Both the position numbers and the translations under genes were made by a program. From the IMG/VR virus record IMGVR_UViG_3300025732_002268, positions 1-33,896 of that record: DNA of 33,896 nt; one strand, given 5' to 3'. This DNA is from a virus. The notes below the pieces were generated by a model. That model searched no databases. It was not told the DNA's origin and saw only the letters and a program-made list of their open reading frames with translations. The first letter of the stretch is position 1, and each line of letters opens with the position of its first letter. This document shows positions 14,269-21,884 of this stretch, one piece after another.

Positions 14269-14662
14269 TTACGGCGCATATAATCGAGCCTCAGCGAAGC
14301 CAGCTCGTGCTCTTGGTTCTGTAGTAGAAACTCGATCATCAACAATCAAACCACCTGTAAAGAAAATGAACATTATCAAACGACTTTTTATTCGAGCAGT
14401 TGCATGGGCACATGAACATCGTCATGCAGACAGAGACGGCGACCAACCAAGACCCATACTGGACTCAGCATCTCACACACCAGACACTCATCCTTTGCGT
14501 TTACAAATTTGGTATGGGCAAGGTGGCATTGCCATTGAAACTGCCAGCTACGATCGTAGAGCTGACGAAAATCGTAGACAGTTTTTTATAATTCCTGAAA
14601 CTGCTAACTTACCAGAAGAGTTAGACAGAATCTTAACCTTGGCTAATTTGTCGAGAGCCTAA
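14261..14662 (+). CDS. hypothetical phage protein (133 aa)
   Basis: The ATG at 14261 is chosen because it overlaps the previous stop (ATGAGTAA); an upstream in-frame codon at 14222 would give a long overlap. The N-terminal 35 residues are basic and disordered-looking. They are followed by a helix (MNIIKRLFIRAVAWAHEHRH) and a beta-rich C-terminal region. No known domain seen. Its TAA shares a base with the ATG of the exonuclease gene. Confidence 0.6.
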   Translation: MSNYGAYNRASAKPARALGSVVETRSSTIKPPVKKMNIIKRLFIRAVAWAHEHRHADRDGDQPRPILDSASHTPDTHPLRLQIWYGQGGIAIETASYDRRADENRRQFFIIPETANLPEELDRILTLANLSRA

Positions 14663-15201
14663 TGGCTACCGCTGTAATGCTGGACCTAGAAACGCTAGGT
14701 ACCAGACCTGACTGCGCTATCATGACACTAGGTGCAGTCAAATTCGATCCATTTAATCCAGATCGTGAGCCCGGTCCTGGTATATATCTACGCATGGACA
14801 TAGAAGAACAGCTTGCTCTAGGACGTACAGTAGACGATAGTACTATTACTTGGTGGGCCGAACAGGATCCTAGAGTACGTGCTGAAGCATGGGATGAGGG
14901 CGATAGATCTAGTGTACAAGATCTAAAACGTGAATTAAATCGTTTTTTAGTAGGTGTAGACGACATTTGGTCACAGGGCCCAGTGTTCGACATCGCCATC
15001 CTTGAGGACCTATATCGCAGCCAAAAATGGGGTTTTCCGTGGTATTTTTGGCAGATTCGTGACTCTAGAACCTTGTTTAAGGTAGCTAATCATAGACTTG
15101 AATCTGGGCGTGATCAAGCACACAATGCCTTGTTGGATTGTGTGTATCAAGCAGAGGCAGTACAGAGCATATACAAGAGGTTGAATATACAGCCTGCATA
15201 A
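14662..15201 (+). CDS. DnaQ-fold 3'-5' exonuclease, DexA-like (179 aa)
   Basis: Exo I is VMLDLETLGTRPDCAIMTLG with D8 and E10. Exo II is in the region LVGVDDIWSQGPVFDIAIL (near 94-112), and Exo III is HNALLDCVYQAEAV near residue 153, with the H-x4-D pattern of DEDDh exonucleases. The 'LETLGTxPxxAIxxLGAVxF' opening is that of T4 DexA and related phage exodeoxyribonucleases. These degrade DNA or RNA 3' ends and may help recycle host DNA. It ends the clpS-led operon; a hairpin with a late promoter follows. Confidence 0.88.
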   Translation: MATAVMLDLETLGTRPDCAIMTLGAVKFDPFNPDREPGPGIYLRMDIEEQLALGRTVDDSTITWWAEQDPRVRAEAWDEGDRSSVQDLKRELNRFLVGVDDIWSQGPVFDIAILEDLYRSQKWGFPWYFWQIRDSRTLFKVANHRLESGRDQAHNALLDCVYQAEAVQSIYKRLNIQPA

Positions 15202-15210
15202 TATCTGACT

Positions 15211-15237
15211 CCCATAATAAATATTAGATATTATGGG
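15211..15237 (+). promoter_or_regulatory. hairpin carrying a late promoter-like AATAAATA
   Basis: A perfect 9-bp inverted repeat (15211-15219 and 15229-15237) contains AATAAATA at 15216-15223. Transcripts begun from this promoter would start near 15229 and lose the 5' arm. Unlike the endonuclease hairpin, the RBS (CAGGA at 15241) lies outside the stem, so the hairpin may simply end or protect upstream transcripts. Confidence 0.5.
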
Positions 15238-15245
15238 ATTCAGGA

Positions 15246-15962
15246 ATGTCAACCGCGTTTGAAAAATACAGCGATATACTATTTTCGGCTTTTGTGTCAA
15301 GCACAAAACAGTCGGAGATAGCCGCTAAGAAAAAAGAAATCCTCGACGAGGTCTTGGATCACTATAACATAGAGCCCGCTGGTGTACTATTCGTGGGCTT
15401 TAGTCCAGGTATTGAATTATTTAAGAACTCAGCCATCTCTGTGACCGAAGTTGGCACAGAGACACAATCTTATCTTAGTCAATTCGGGTGCGAATATCGT
15501 GCTCTAGATAGTATCCGAGATAAAGAATTTGATGTAGTAGTAGCTGTAGATGAATATCTTACCTTTGCTGCGTCAGACGAAGACCAAAGACACCTGATTG
15601 ATAATCTAGCTAGGATTACCAATCGTTGCTTAATCACTACCTTACGTGATTATAAAAACCAAGACTTCAAAAATCGTGAATTTAGTTCACCTATAGTAGT
15701 GCGTGGTGCCGGTAAGCGCATTTACCTAGAACACTACGACTACGATAGTTACGATAGAAACTCCTGTGCAGCTACTTGTTATGTAATAGATGATAACTCA
15801 GTAGACATAATAGGCCCGTTTGCTCGTCGTAACTTATTCTTCAAGCAGTTGGCCAAGTTCAGCCTAGATGCCGGTGCAGAGAATTTTTTGATACACAAGA
15901 ATACCATGCACAAAAGCATCATCAAAAAGAACTATGAACATATAATAACTATAAAGTTTTAA
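15246..15962 (+). CDS. conserved phage protein with methyltransferase-like Rossmann core (238 aa)
   Basis: The central region reads like a degenerate class I SAM methyltransferase. GVLFVGFSPGIELF (residues 46-59) stands at motif I. An ALDSI acidic turn follows near residue 90, then FDVVVAVDEYLTFA (near 98-111) where motif IV would sit. The exact Gly-rich loop is weak, so SAM binding is uncertain. The C-terminal half is unassigned. It is placed directly before a tail-fibre-type gene and expressed from a late-type promoter, so a virion or assembly role is equally possible. Confidence 0.55.
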   Translation: MSTAFEKYSDILFSAFVSSTKQSEIAAKKKEILDEVLDHYNIEPAGVLFVGFSPGIELFKNSAISVTEVGTETQSYLSQFGCEYRALDSIRDKEFDVVVAVDEYLTFAASDEDQRHLIDNLARITNRCLITTLRDYKNQDFKNREFSSPIVVRGAGKRIYLEHYDYDSYDRNSCAATCYVIDDNSVDIIGPFARRNLFFKQLAKFSLDAGAENFLIHKNTMHKSIIKKNYEHIITIKF

Positions 15963-15963
15963 C

Positions 15964-17232
15964 ATGGATATCAACGAATACTCAGAACAATACATTAAGT
16001 TTCTAACAGATCACTTTATTAACTCGATGACTAATCAGATTAGTCATCGAATAGTTGATAACGTAACCGAACGTGTTAATTCATTTGATATAAAAAGCGA
16101 AATCGATCGACAAGTTGATGCAGTTGTGGCATCAGCTATTGCAGCTTATCGTAGTGCTAACCTAGATGGAGCACAAGCTGTTGGTGAACGCATGATATCT
16201 GAATTCCGTTCGTCAACTCATGCTTATTTAGATCAACTTACAGCAGATGTTCGTAGTCGTGTTATGAATGAATTCCATAATCAAGTCAATGCTATAGACA
16301 TCAGCGGCATGGTACGTGAACAATGCAATATCATATTAACTGCTGCTATAAGAAACAATACCTTACAGTTTCCTGATCGTAGTATCCCGGGGTCAGCAGT
16401 TAACTACGAATCTATGCAGGTCAAAGCAGACAACATTCTTCCAGGTGTTATTAGGCGATTTACTAGTACTGGTATTGAGGACTTGAGTACCCAGTGCCAA
16501 CTTACTGTAACCGATGCTATGACTATCATGGAAAATAGATTAGTTGCCCAAGATCTAGAAGTACGCGGCCAACTAGTCATGAACGGCAGCGTTGATAGCA
16601 AATTCACAGATCGTATTGCCACAGCAGCAGTGGCTAAAATTGAGCAGACCTATAGTGATGGTACCTTTGATCAATATGTGCATAGAGTATTAACCAAGTT
16701 AAATGAAGAAGGTATCGATGCCGGTCACATTCGTGTACAAGGCTCAGCTATCGTTGAAAACAGTACATTAAATCCTAGTATTACTCAAAGTAACCTGCGT
16801 AGAGTTGGGTTGTTGTCCGAACTTGAAGTTGCTGGTGAAGTATTGTTCGATGACACCTTGTATGTACGTAGTGGTAAGGTTGGTGTAAACACAATTGAAC
16901 CCGAATATAGTTTAGATATATGGGATCAAGAAGTCCAAGTCATCGCTACCAAGCGCCAGAAAGATACAGCGTTTATTGGTACTATAAAAAACCAAACTGT
17001 GATTTTAGGCACTGGCGGCAAAGATCAACTCACGTTACATACCAATGGTGACATCACATTAGAGCGTGTTTCAATTGGTAGAGTGCAACATAGCAGCGCA
17101 CCATGGCGTCCTACCGACAATCGCCAACTTGGCGAAATAGTTTGGAACGAACAACCACAAGTTGGTCAACCCATAGGTTGGGTAAGTTTAGGCGGCGCTC
17201 GCTGGGCCCAATTTGGAATAATCACCGAATAA
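15964..17232 (+). CDS. tail fibre-like virion protein (422 aa)
   Basis: The N-terminal ~140 residues are helical with coiled-coil character. The middle contains beta-strand repeats (DLEVRGQLVMNGSVDSKF, GHIRVQGSAIVENSTLNPSI, SELEVAGEVLFDDTLYVRSG). Then comes GKVGVNTIEPEYSLDI, the 'GIGTxxPxxxLDV' motif typical of phage tail-fibre and intramolecular-chaperone-linked ends. The last 60 residues are Gly/Trp-rich as in fibre tips. It would be a structural, possibly receptor-related protein. It starts one base after the previous stop, so the two proteins may act together. Confidence 0.75.
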   Translation: MDINEYSEQYIKFLTDHFINSMTNQISHRIVDNVTERVNSFDIKSEIDRQVDAVVASAIAAYRSANLDGAQAVGERMISEFRSSTHAYLDQLTADVRSRVMNEFHNQVNAIDISGMVREQCNIILTAAIRNNTLQFPDRSIPGSAVNYESMQVKADNILPGVIRRFTSTGIEDLSTQCQLTVTDAMTIMENRLVAQDLEVRGQLVMNGSVDSKFTDRIATAAVAKIEQTYSDGTFDQYVHRVLTKLNEEGIDAGHIRVQGSAIVENSTLNPSITQSNLRRVGLLSELEVAGEVLFDDTLYVRSGKVGVNTIEPEYSLDIWDQEVQVIATKRQKDTAFIGTIKNQTVILGTGGKDQLTLHTNGDITLERVSIGRVQHSSAPWRPTDNRQLGEIVWNEQPQVGQPIGWVSLGGARWAQFGIITE

Positions 17233-17234
17233 TT

Positions 17235-17275
17235 TGTTCTAGTGCTCGAGAACATGCTATACTACAGCATGTTCT
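17235..17275 (+). promoter_or_regulatory. operator-like inverted repeats over the uvdE promoter
   Basis: AGAACATGC (17249-17257) and GCATGTTCT (17267-17275) form a perfect 9-bp inverted repeat around TATACTACA, so the -10 hexamer TATACT (17258-17263) lies at its centre. A third half-site TGTTCT (17235-17240) pairs with AGAACA (17249-17254) at a spacing of eight. The GAAC/GTTC core resembles LexA-type SOS boxes of several bacterial lineages. A repressor bound here would block the promoter. Damage-inducible control is inferred from the target gene. Confidence 0.6.
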
Positions 17276-17290
17276 ACATTGGTATCTACT

Positions 17291-18316
17291 ATGTCTATTA
17301 AACGAATTGGATGGGCCTGTAAGTGGATTGACCGCCCAGATCAAGTTGACGGTATCAGTCCAAAAGATGAATGCCGCAAATACAATACTGGAACTACCAC
17401 AGTAGCTTGGCTCAATCGCCAAACTCGCGAAGTAGCCGAACAAAAGTTGTGGGATCTCATGCGCCAAAACATTGAGGCTTGTAGATTGCTTGTTGAGCGT
17501 GTGGGACAATTGCCCTTAGAACAGCGTATGGTACGCCTCAGCAGTGACATACTACCCGGTTTCACAGAAGCTACCTGGGGATACTTTTGGCAACTGCCCG
17601 ATGTGCAGCGTTATGCTCAATGGCACTTTTATCAAGTAGGCGAAGTAGCTAGAACATACAATGTAAGATTAAGTTTTCATCCTGGGCAGTTTTGTGTGCT
17701 GGCCAGTGAATCAGACGAAATTGTGGAGAGATCAATTGAAGAATTCGAATACCACGCAACTATGGCGGCGTGGATGGGTTTCGGCCGTCAATTCCAAGAT
17801 TATAAGATTAACGTACACATCTCGGGTCGTAGGGGGCCTGCGGGCATCCGAGCAGTGCTTGGACGACTCACCCCCGAAGCTCGCAACTGTCTTACCATTG
17901 AGAACGAGGAAATAACACATGGACTCACTGATTGCCTTCAACTTAGTGATGTTGTTCCTATTGTGCTTGACATTCATCATCATTGGATTCGTGAAGGCGA
18001 ATATATCCAGAGAGGAGATGATCGTATCAAAAGGGTTATTGATAGTTGGCGCGGCCGGCGCCCTACTTGCCATTATTCTGTCAGCAGGGAAGATCTCCTG
18101 GTAGGCCATGATGCCGACATTTTGCCTGATCATGCTAGTTTACTAGCTGCTGGCTTCAAAAAACAGAAACTACGAGCACACAGTGACTTTTGTTGGAATC
18201 GTGCTGTGAATGAGTGGGCCTTGACTCATAATGACTGGGCCGATATCATGGTCGAGGCTAAGGGCAAGAACTTGGCCAGTGAACAGCTATATCAACAACT
18301 AAAGTCTAGTTCATAG
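17291..18316 (+). CDS. uvdE: UV damage endonuclease UvdE/UVDE (341 aa)
   Basis: A TIM-barrel UV damage endonuclease: RLSFHPGQFCVLAS (H130), INVHISGRRG, LTIENEE (Glu ligand), VLDIHHHW (H229-H231), WRGRRPTCHYSVSRED, LRAHSDFCWN and a last DIMVEAKGK Glu/Lys. These provide the three-metal site that nicks DNA 5' of cyclobutane dimers and other lesions. Length fits the bacterial family. ATG 17291 is used since the protein starts there with MSIKRIGWACKW, a family-typical opening; an upstream TTG at 17279 adds four residues. It has its own promoter with an operator-like repeat and would let the phage repair its DNA in sunlit water. Confidence 0.95.
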   Translation: MSIKRIGWACKWIDRPDQVDGISPKDECRKYNTGTTTVAWLNRQTREVAEQKLWDLMRQNIEACRLLVERVGQLPLEQRMVRLSSDILPGFTEATWGYFWQLPDVQRYAQWHFYQVGEVARTYNVRLSFHPGQFCVLASESDEIVERSIEEFEYHATMAAWMGFGRQFQDYKINVHISGRRGPAGIRAVLGRLTPEARNCLTIENEEITHGLTDCLQLSDVVPIVLDIHHHWIREGEYIQRGDDRIKRVIDSWRGRRPTCHYSVSREDLLVGHDADILPDHASLLAAGFKKQKLRAHSDFCWNRAVNEWALTHNDWADIMVEAKGKNLASEQLYQQLKSSS

Positions 18317-18321
18317 ACCAA

Positions 18322-18347
18322 CGCATGCCAGTATATACTGGTATGCG
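18322..18347 (+). terminator. palindromic hairpin after uvdE, possible terminator
   Basis: A 26-nt near-palindrome; as RNA it gives an 11-bp stem (with one G-U pair) capped by AUAU and followed by CGATTTTATTT. The T-rich tail makes it a plausible terminator for uvdE. It also contains both possible starts of the next small gene, and TATACT within it could be a -10 hexamer. Confidence 0.5.
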
Positions 18348-18561
18348 CGATTTTATTTGGTTATGGCAATTAGGTGTGGGTGCTGTATCAATACGGTACA
18401 GCGAGATTACCTATATGGAAACTGTTAACTCTGGTGCTACCAAAGTTCATTTGGGATTAGGATATCCTATTATAGTAGAACAGACTCAATACCAAATATT
18501 ATGCTTAATTGATGCACAAGATAGGCTAAACGAAAGTCTAGACAATTCTAATACAGCCTAG
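18325..18561 (+). CDS. hypothetical small protein (78 aa; 72 aa from ATG 18343)
   Basis: No family recognised. The product is a beta-rich small protein (IWLWQLGVGAVSIRYSEITY, KVHLGLGYPIIVEQTQYQI) ending in a polar helix. Two starts are possible, ATG 18325 and ATG 18343, and both lie in the 26-nt palindrome, so translation could depend on that hairpin. No good RBS is visible for either. It is retained because of its protein-like composition and its fit between neighbouring genes. Confidence 0.5.
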   Translation: MPVYTGMRDFIWLWQLGVGAVSIRYSEITYMETVNSGATKVHLGLGYPIIVEQTQYQILCLIDAQDRLNESLDNSNTA

Positions 18562-18586
18562 CGTAAGTATTAAGAAAGAGGCTGCA

Positions 18587-18859
18587 ATGGATAACAAAAG
18601 ACTACGGCAATATCTTAGATTAGTTGAAAGTCACCTAAAAGAAATAGCGGATCAATTAGATGAAAAATGGGGTAAACCTACAACAGTTAGTCCCGAAGAA
18701 CGTGGCAAGTACCATGGTAAGTCAAAAGCAGAGCTACTAGCCGCTTATAACAAATTAAAGGCATCAGGACCACACTCTCGTGGTACACCTGAGTTTGGGC
18801 GTATGAGAGAACTCGCTTTTGCTATCCGAGCCAAAAGCGGTTGGGGGCGAGTAGAATAA
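18587..18859 (+). CDS. phage protein with conserved basic C-terminal module (90 aa)
   Basis: GAGG lies ten to eleven bases before ATG 18587. The protein has an N-terminal amphipathic helix (LRLVESHLKEIADQLDEKWG), then GKYHGKSKAELLAAYNKLKA and a C-terminal MRELAFAIRAKSGWGRVE. I recall the latter 'GK-x-GKSxxEL..LKxSGPHxxGxPEFxxMRELxFAIRAKxGWG' block as a recurring end of T4-like phage proteins of unknown function. The gene ends at 18859, next to the convergent minus-strand gene with no spacer. Confidence 0.65.
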   Translation: MDNKRLRQYLRLVESHLKEIADQLDEKWGKPTTVSPEERGKYHGKSKAELLAAYNKLKASGPHSRGTPEFGRMRELAFAIRAKSGWGRVE

Positions 18860-19252
18860 TTACTTCTTGGCTCTGGATTTTGTAGCAGCTCGAGCTACTT
18901 TGTCTGCTGCTGCCGATGCACTTTTACGAGCACGAGTGGCTGCGACTTTGACATCTTTCACAGTAACACGACCGTCACCATCTAGGTCAGCTGCTTTCTT
19001 AACTCGTGCCCTAGTCTTTTTAGCTACCTCTTTAACATCAGCTAGATCAACCTTACCGTCGTGATTTACATCAAGTTCACGCTTGACTTCTGCGACCACA
19101 GTAGGTACAGGTTGTGGTTCAGGCATGGGTGGTACTGTTGGGGTAGCTGAATGATTGGCGTTTAATGAATCCATGTTATCTGGCTGTGACATTTTGCGAT
19201 ACAAATAATATAAAACACCACCGCCAATTAACAATACTAGTAGAATTTCCAT
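18860..19252 (-). CDS. membrane-anchored EF-hand-like protein (130 aa)
   Basis: The only convincing minus-strand gene. Its start (ATG at 19252 reading down) is preceded by AAGGAG. The N-terminus MEILLVLLIGGGVLYYLYRK is one membrane segment, followed by a Pro-rich linker. Two calcium-loop-like motifs follow, DVNHDGKVDLADVKEV and DLDGDGRVTVKDVKVA, similar to EF-hand or dockerin loops. The tail is Ala/Lys/Arg-rich and basic, suggesting it binds nucleic acid or an acidic partner. Possible role: Ca-dependent envelope or DNA interaction during infection. It meets the upstream gene end to end and is transcribed from a divergent promoter region. Confidence 0.8.
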   Translation of the reverse strand: MEILLVLLIGGGVLYYLYRKMSQPDNMDSLNANHSATPTVPPMPEPQPVPTVVAEVKRELDVNHDGKVDLADVKEVAKKTRARVKKAADLDGDGRVTVKDVKVAATRARKSASAAADKVARAATKSRAKK

Positions 19253-19277
19253 TTTAATCTCCTTGAAACTCAGTATA

Positions 19278-19297
19278 GTATTTAGTTGATTAAATAC
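19278..19297. promoter_or_regulatory. divergent late promoter-like pair
   Basis: GTATTTA (19278-19284) and TAAATAC (19291-19297) are inverted copies 6 bases apart. Each gives a TAAATA core facing outwards: ATTAAATA toward the SprT-like gene (+) and ACTAAATA toward the EF-hand gene (-). Each resembles the T4 late octamer with two mismatches. Confidence 0.45.
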
Positions 19298-19314
19298 TAG
19301 AGTAGGAGATTTCA

Positions 19315-19800
19315 ATGACTGCTCACACTCAATTAATGCGTCTATTAGAGACGCCATTGCCTAGTATTAGTCGCCAACGTCGTAAACCATATAGGCCCAC
19401 AGAACAGGAAATCAACCGCATATACAGTCTAATAAATCGTGCTGTATTTGATGGACAAATGACTAGACCCCGTATTGTAACCGGCAGAGAAATCGATGCC
19501 CTAGGTTGGTGCATAGGCCTTAAGCCGCCTAGATCTCGTCGTAGCGGCTGTTTAATAAGATTAACTGATAAATGGTACAGTGTACATTGGTTAATATTTG
19601 TGTTAGCACATGAAATGTGCCACCAATACCAATGGGACATAATTGGGCCCGAACGTCAAGCTCAAGGACGACTGCCCTTGATGAGTCATGGTCCTAGTTT
19701 CTTCCAACATCGTCTAAGGTTAGCTGAATTAGGCGTGCCGTTGCTTAAGAAAGTCTATATGTATCGATGGTTCCAGTACCAAGATCTCAAAAAACTATAA
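19315..19800 (+). CDS. SprT-like zinc metalloprotease (161 aa)
   Basis: The zinc signature is VLAHEMCHQYQW with H99, E100 and H103, followed by MSHGPSFFQHRLRL, which supplies a third ligand as in SprT/Spartan-like domains. The upstream part, with LINRAVFDGQMTRPRIVTG and a beta hairpin, also fits that fold. Length is right for a minimal SprT domain without the C-terminal zinc ribbon. Spartan proteins in eukaryotes remove DNA-protein crosslinks; bacterial and phage members are poorly understood. RBS TAGGAG lies before the start. Its neighbours are DNA-repair and nuclease genes. Confidence 0.85.
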   Translation: MTAHTQLMRLLETPLPSISRQRRKPYRPTEQEINRIYSLINRAVFDGQMTRPRIVTGREIDALGWCIGLKPPRSRRSGCLIRLTDKWYSVHWLIFVLAHEMCHQYQWDIIGPERQAQGRLPLMSHGPSFFQHRLRLAELGVPLLKKVYMYRWFQYQDLKKL

Positions 19801-19803
19801 ATA
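19796..19803 (+). promoter_or_regulatory. T4-type late promoter TATAAATA (exact)
   Basis: An exact late octamer overlaps the SprT-like stop. Transcription would start near 19809, just at ATAGGAG, the RBS of the nuclease gene (ATG 19821). The spacing supports function. Confidence 0.65.
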
Positions 19804-19820
19804 GAATATAGGAGATCTCG

Positions 19821-20270
19821 ATGCGTACACTTATTAAAATTCTAGTTTCTACAGCTATTGCTGTGGGATTTGGTCCGGTTCAAGCTCAAAAAGCACCACA
19901 AGGAGCAACTTATGATGCTAAAATTGTTAGAGTTAATGACGGAGATACTGTGGTCATTGCAGCACCATTCTTGCCAGCACCTTTGAAACCAGAACTAGCC
20001 GTGCGTATATATGGAGTAGATACTCCTGAAAAGGGCTTTAGAGCACAGTGCCCTTCAGAAGATCAGCGTGGACAGGCTGCTACAGCATTTACCAAAAAAG
20101 CAGTTGAATCAACTCAAAAGCATCAGGTAGTGCTGTATGGTTGGGACAAGTTTGGTGGTCGTGTGTTAGGTGACATGATCCTAAATGGTGTGAGCCTAAG
20201 AGCCGAACTAATCAAAAACGGATTCGCCCGTGAATACTATGGCGAAGCAAAACAATCATGGTGTAATTAA
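19821..20270 (+). CDS. exported thermonuclease, SNase family (149 aa)
   Basis: The N-terminus MRTLIKILVSTAIAVGFG ends in PVQAQ, a signal peptide with cleavage expected after residue 22, so the enzyme would be periplasmic or secreted. The SNase domain follows: IVRVNDGDTVVI, AVRIYGVDTPEKG (catalytic Arg, Asp and Glu), and KFGGRVLGDM (second catalytic Arg). It hydrolyses DNA and RNA with calcium. A phage periplasmic nuclease could destroy DNA of superinfecting phages or of debris (inference). It has a late promoter and RBS directly upstream. Confidence 0.93.
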   Translation: MRTLIKILVSTAIAVGFGPVQAQKAPQGATYDAKIVRVNDGDTVVIAAPFLPAPLKPELAVRIYGVDTPEKGFRAQCPSEDQRGQAATAFTKKAVESTQKHQVVLYGWDKFGGRVLGDMILNGVSLRAELIKNGFAREYYGEAKQSWCN

Positions 20271-20272
20271 TT

Positions 20273-21880
20273 ATGAAAATTTCTGACTTTCCCCAAGACC
20301 TTGAACCTAGAGTAGGTGACATCCTTGAGATCGAACAAGGTGATGTCTGCTTTGAAGTGCGTATTATAGGCATCACAGCAGATGGGTATTTGTGTGAACA
20401 AGACAATGTTGAAGGTGCTGTACTATTAGAAGGGGTAGCACTCGATCAAGGTGATGTCGCAGACATCACAGGATATATCACAGAAGAACGGGTACGCCTA
20501 GATCCCAAGTGCTGGAAGGGTAAAAAGATTGGCAACCCTAAAACCAAGATGAAGGGTGGAGTGCGTGTTAATAACTGTGTACCCGAAGGTCAGCAAGAGG
20601 ACATTGAGGAAGCAGGACCATTCTCCTACGGTTACAAGAAGCCTCGTAAAGGTAGCGTAGCATACTGGGCCGAAAAAAAGCGTAAGGAACAAGAAAAAGG
20701 CAAACCACCAATTGAGCCAAAAGATCAGATGGTTGGTGTAGCCAAAGTTACAAAAGCTGTCTCGGAAGGCTCAGATAACAATGTTTATTTCGAAGTAGAT
20801 TCCGAAAAAGCCTATAATCATATTATGAAGAAGTTTAGATCAGTCATAGACTGGGATGGTGATACCATGGTCGCTCCTCAGAAGTATTGGGGAGCCATTC
20901 AAGAATTGGCATATTCGGCCGGAGGCGAAGCGATCGAAGTTGGTAATGAGCAAGGTGTGGCGGAAGGCTGGGGCTTTGATAAATGGGGGCACGATACATG
21001 GACTGATGCTCAAAAAGAAGTAGCACGAAAGAAAAAGAACGAAAAGCAAAGAGCACAGCGTCAACAAAACAAAGATCAACAAAACAAAGATCAACAAAAA
21101 TCTAGAGAGCAAGGTGTGGCGGAAGGCTATACCGGTCGTGAAACCAAAGACGGAACCTGGCATGTGTTCAAGGATGGGCAAGCGGTGGCGGTGGCAGGAC
21201 CATTCAACAGCAGAGATGAAGCACATGCCTGGATTAAAAAACACAAGCAAGGTGTCTCGGAAGCCAAATCATTGAAAAAACGTGTGCGTGTGGTACAGGG
21301 TGAACACGCAGGCAAAACAGGTTGGATCCGTGAAATAAAACATGGTATACACAGCACTGCCCCCAAGCGATACTATGTTGACATCGACGGTGGCGGTCAA
21401 GCCGACAACTTGCCTGCTTCGGCATTGAGGCTATTAAAGAATCAATCAGACAACCAGAAAGGTATGGCGGAAGGTGGTTATCCGAGTCCACATAACTACG
21501 ATAGTGATGAGGATTACTACGCCGCTGTAAATCGTTATCTTGGCAAAAAAGGCCCACGTCCAGGTGATGATGATTGGGAAGAAACTGCACCAGGTGACGA
21601 TATTCCTAGTCGTCGCAGGCACAGAGACGATGACATGGACGAAGCCAAATACCAAGGCAGAGAAGTGCCCTTAGGTAAAAAGATGGCCGGTGATGTGGCC
21701 AAGAGTAAAGTCTATGTACGTAAGCCAAACGGCAAAGTTGTCAAAGTAAACTTTGGCGATAAAAACATGAGAATTAAAAAATCTAATCCAGCTAGAAGAA
21801 AAAGTTTTAGGGCAAGGCATAACTGCGATAATCCGGGACCTCGTTGGAAAGCTCGATATTGGTCATGCAAGAGTTGGTAA
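20273..21880 (+). CDS. multi-segment phage protein with repeated GVAEG motifs (535 aa)
   Basis: The protein is a chain of small segments separated by a short repeated motif: AVSEG (162-166), EQGVAEG (226-232 and 279-285), KQGVSEA (325-331) and QKGMAEG (395-401). T4-type prohead protease cuts after (L/I)-x-E, so these V/M-x-E|G/A sites could be protease sites or linkers. Segment 302-324 looks like a small folded module, and 335-390 looks like a KOW/SH3-type barrel (GEHAGKTGWIREI). The Cys-containing C-terminus (ARRKSFRARHNCDNPGPRWK) resembles a terminal module seen in other phage proteins. Probably a virion or internal head protein; function unproven. Confidence 0.7.
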   Translation: MKISDFPQDLEPRVGDILEIEQGDVCFEVRIIGITADGYLCEQDNVEGAVLLEGVALDQGDVADITGYITEERVRLDPKCWKGKKIGNPKTKMKGGVRVNNCVPEGQQEDIEEAGPFSYGYKKPRKGSVAYWAEKKRKEQEKGKPPIEPKDQMVGVAKVTKAVSEGSDNNVYFEVDSEKAYNHIMKKFRSVIDWDGDTMVAPQKYWGAIQELAYSAGGEAIEVGNEQGVAEGWGFDKWGHDTWTDAQKEVARKKKNEKQRAQRQQNKDQQNKDQQKSREQGVAEGYTGRETKDGTWHVFKDGQAVAVAGPFNSRDEAHAWIKKHKQGVSEAKSLKKRVRVVQGEHAGKTGWIREIKHGIHSTAPKRYYVDIDGGGQADNLPASALRLLKNQSDNQKGMAEGGYPSPHNYDSDEDYYAAVNRYLGKKGPRPGDDDWEETAPGDDIPSRRRHRDDDMDEAKYQGREVPLGKKMAGDVAKSKVYVRKPNGKVVKVNFGDKNMRIKKSNPARRKSFRARHNCDNPGPRWKARYWSCKSW

Positions 21881-21884
21881 AATA

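Noticed and set aside
20498-21655. Long minus-strand ORFs opposite the GVAEG-motif gene
   Set aside because: They arise from codon bias of the + strand gene, are Cys/His/Leu-rich without pattern, and lack start signals.
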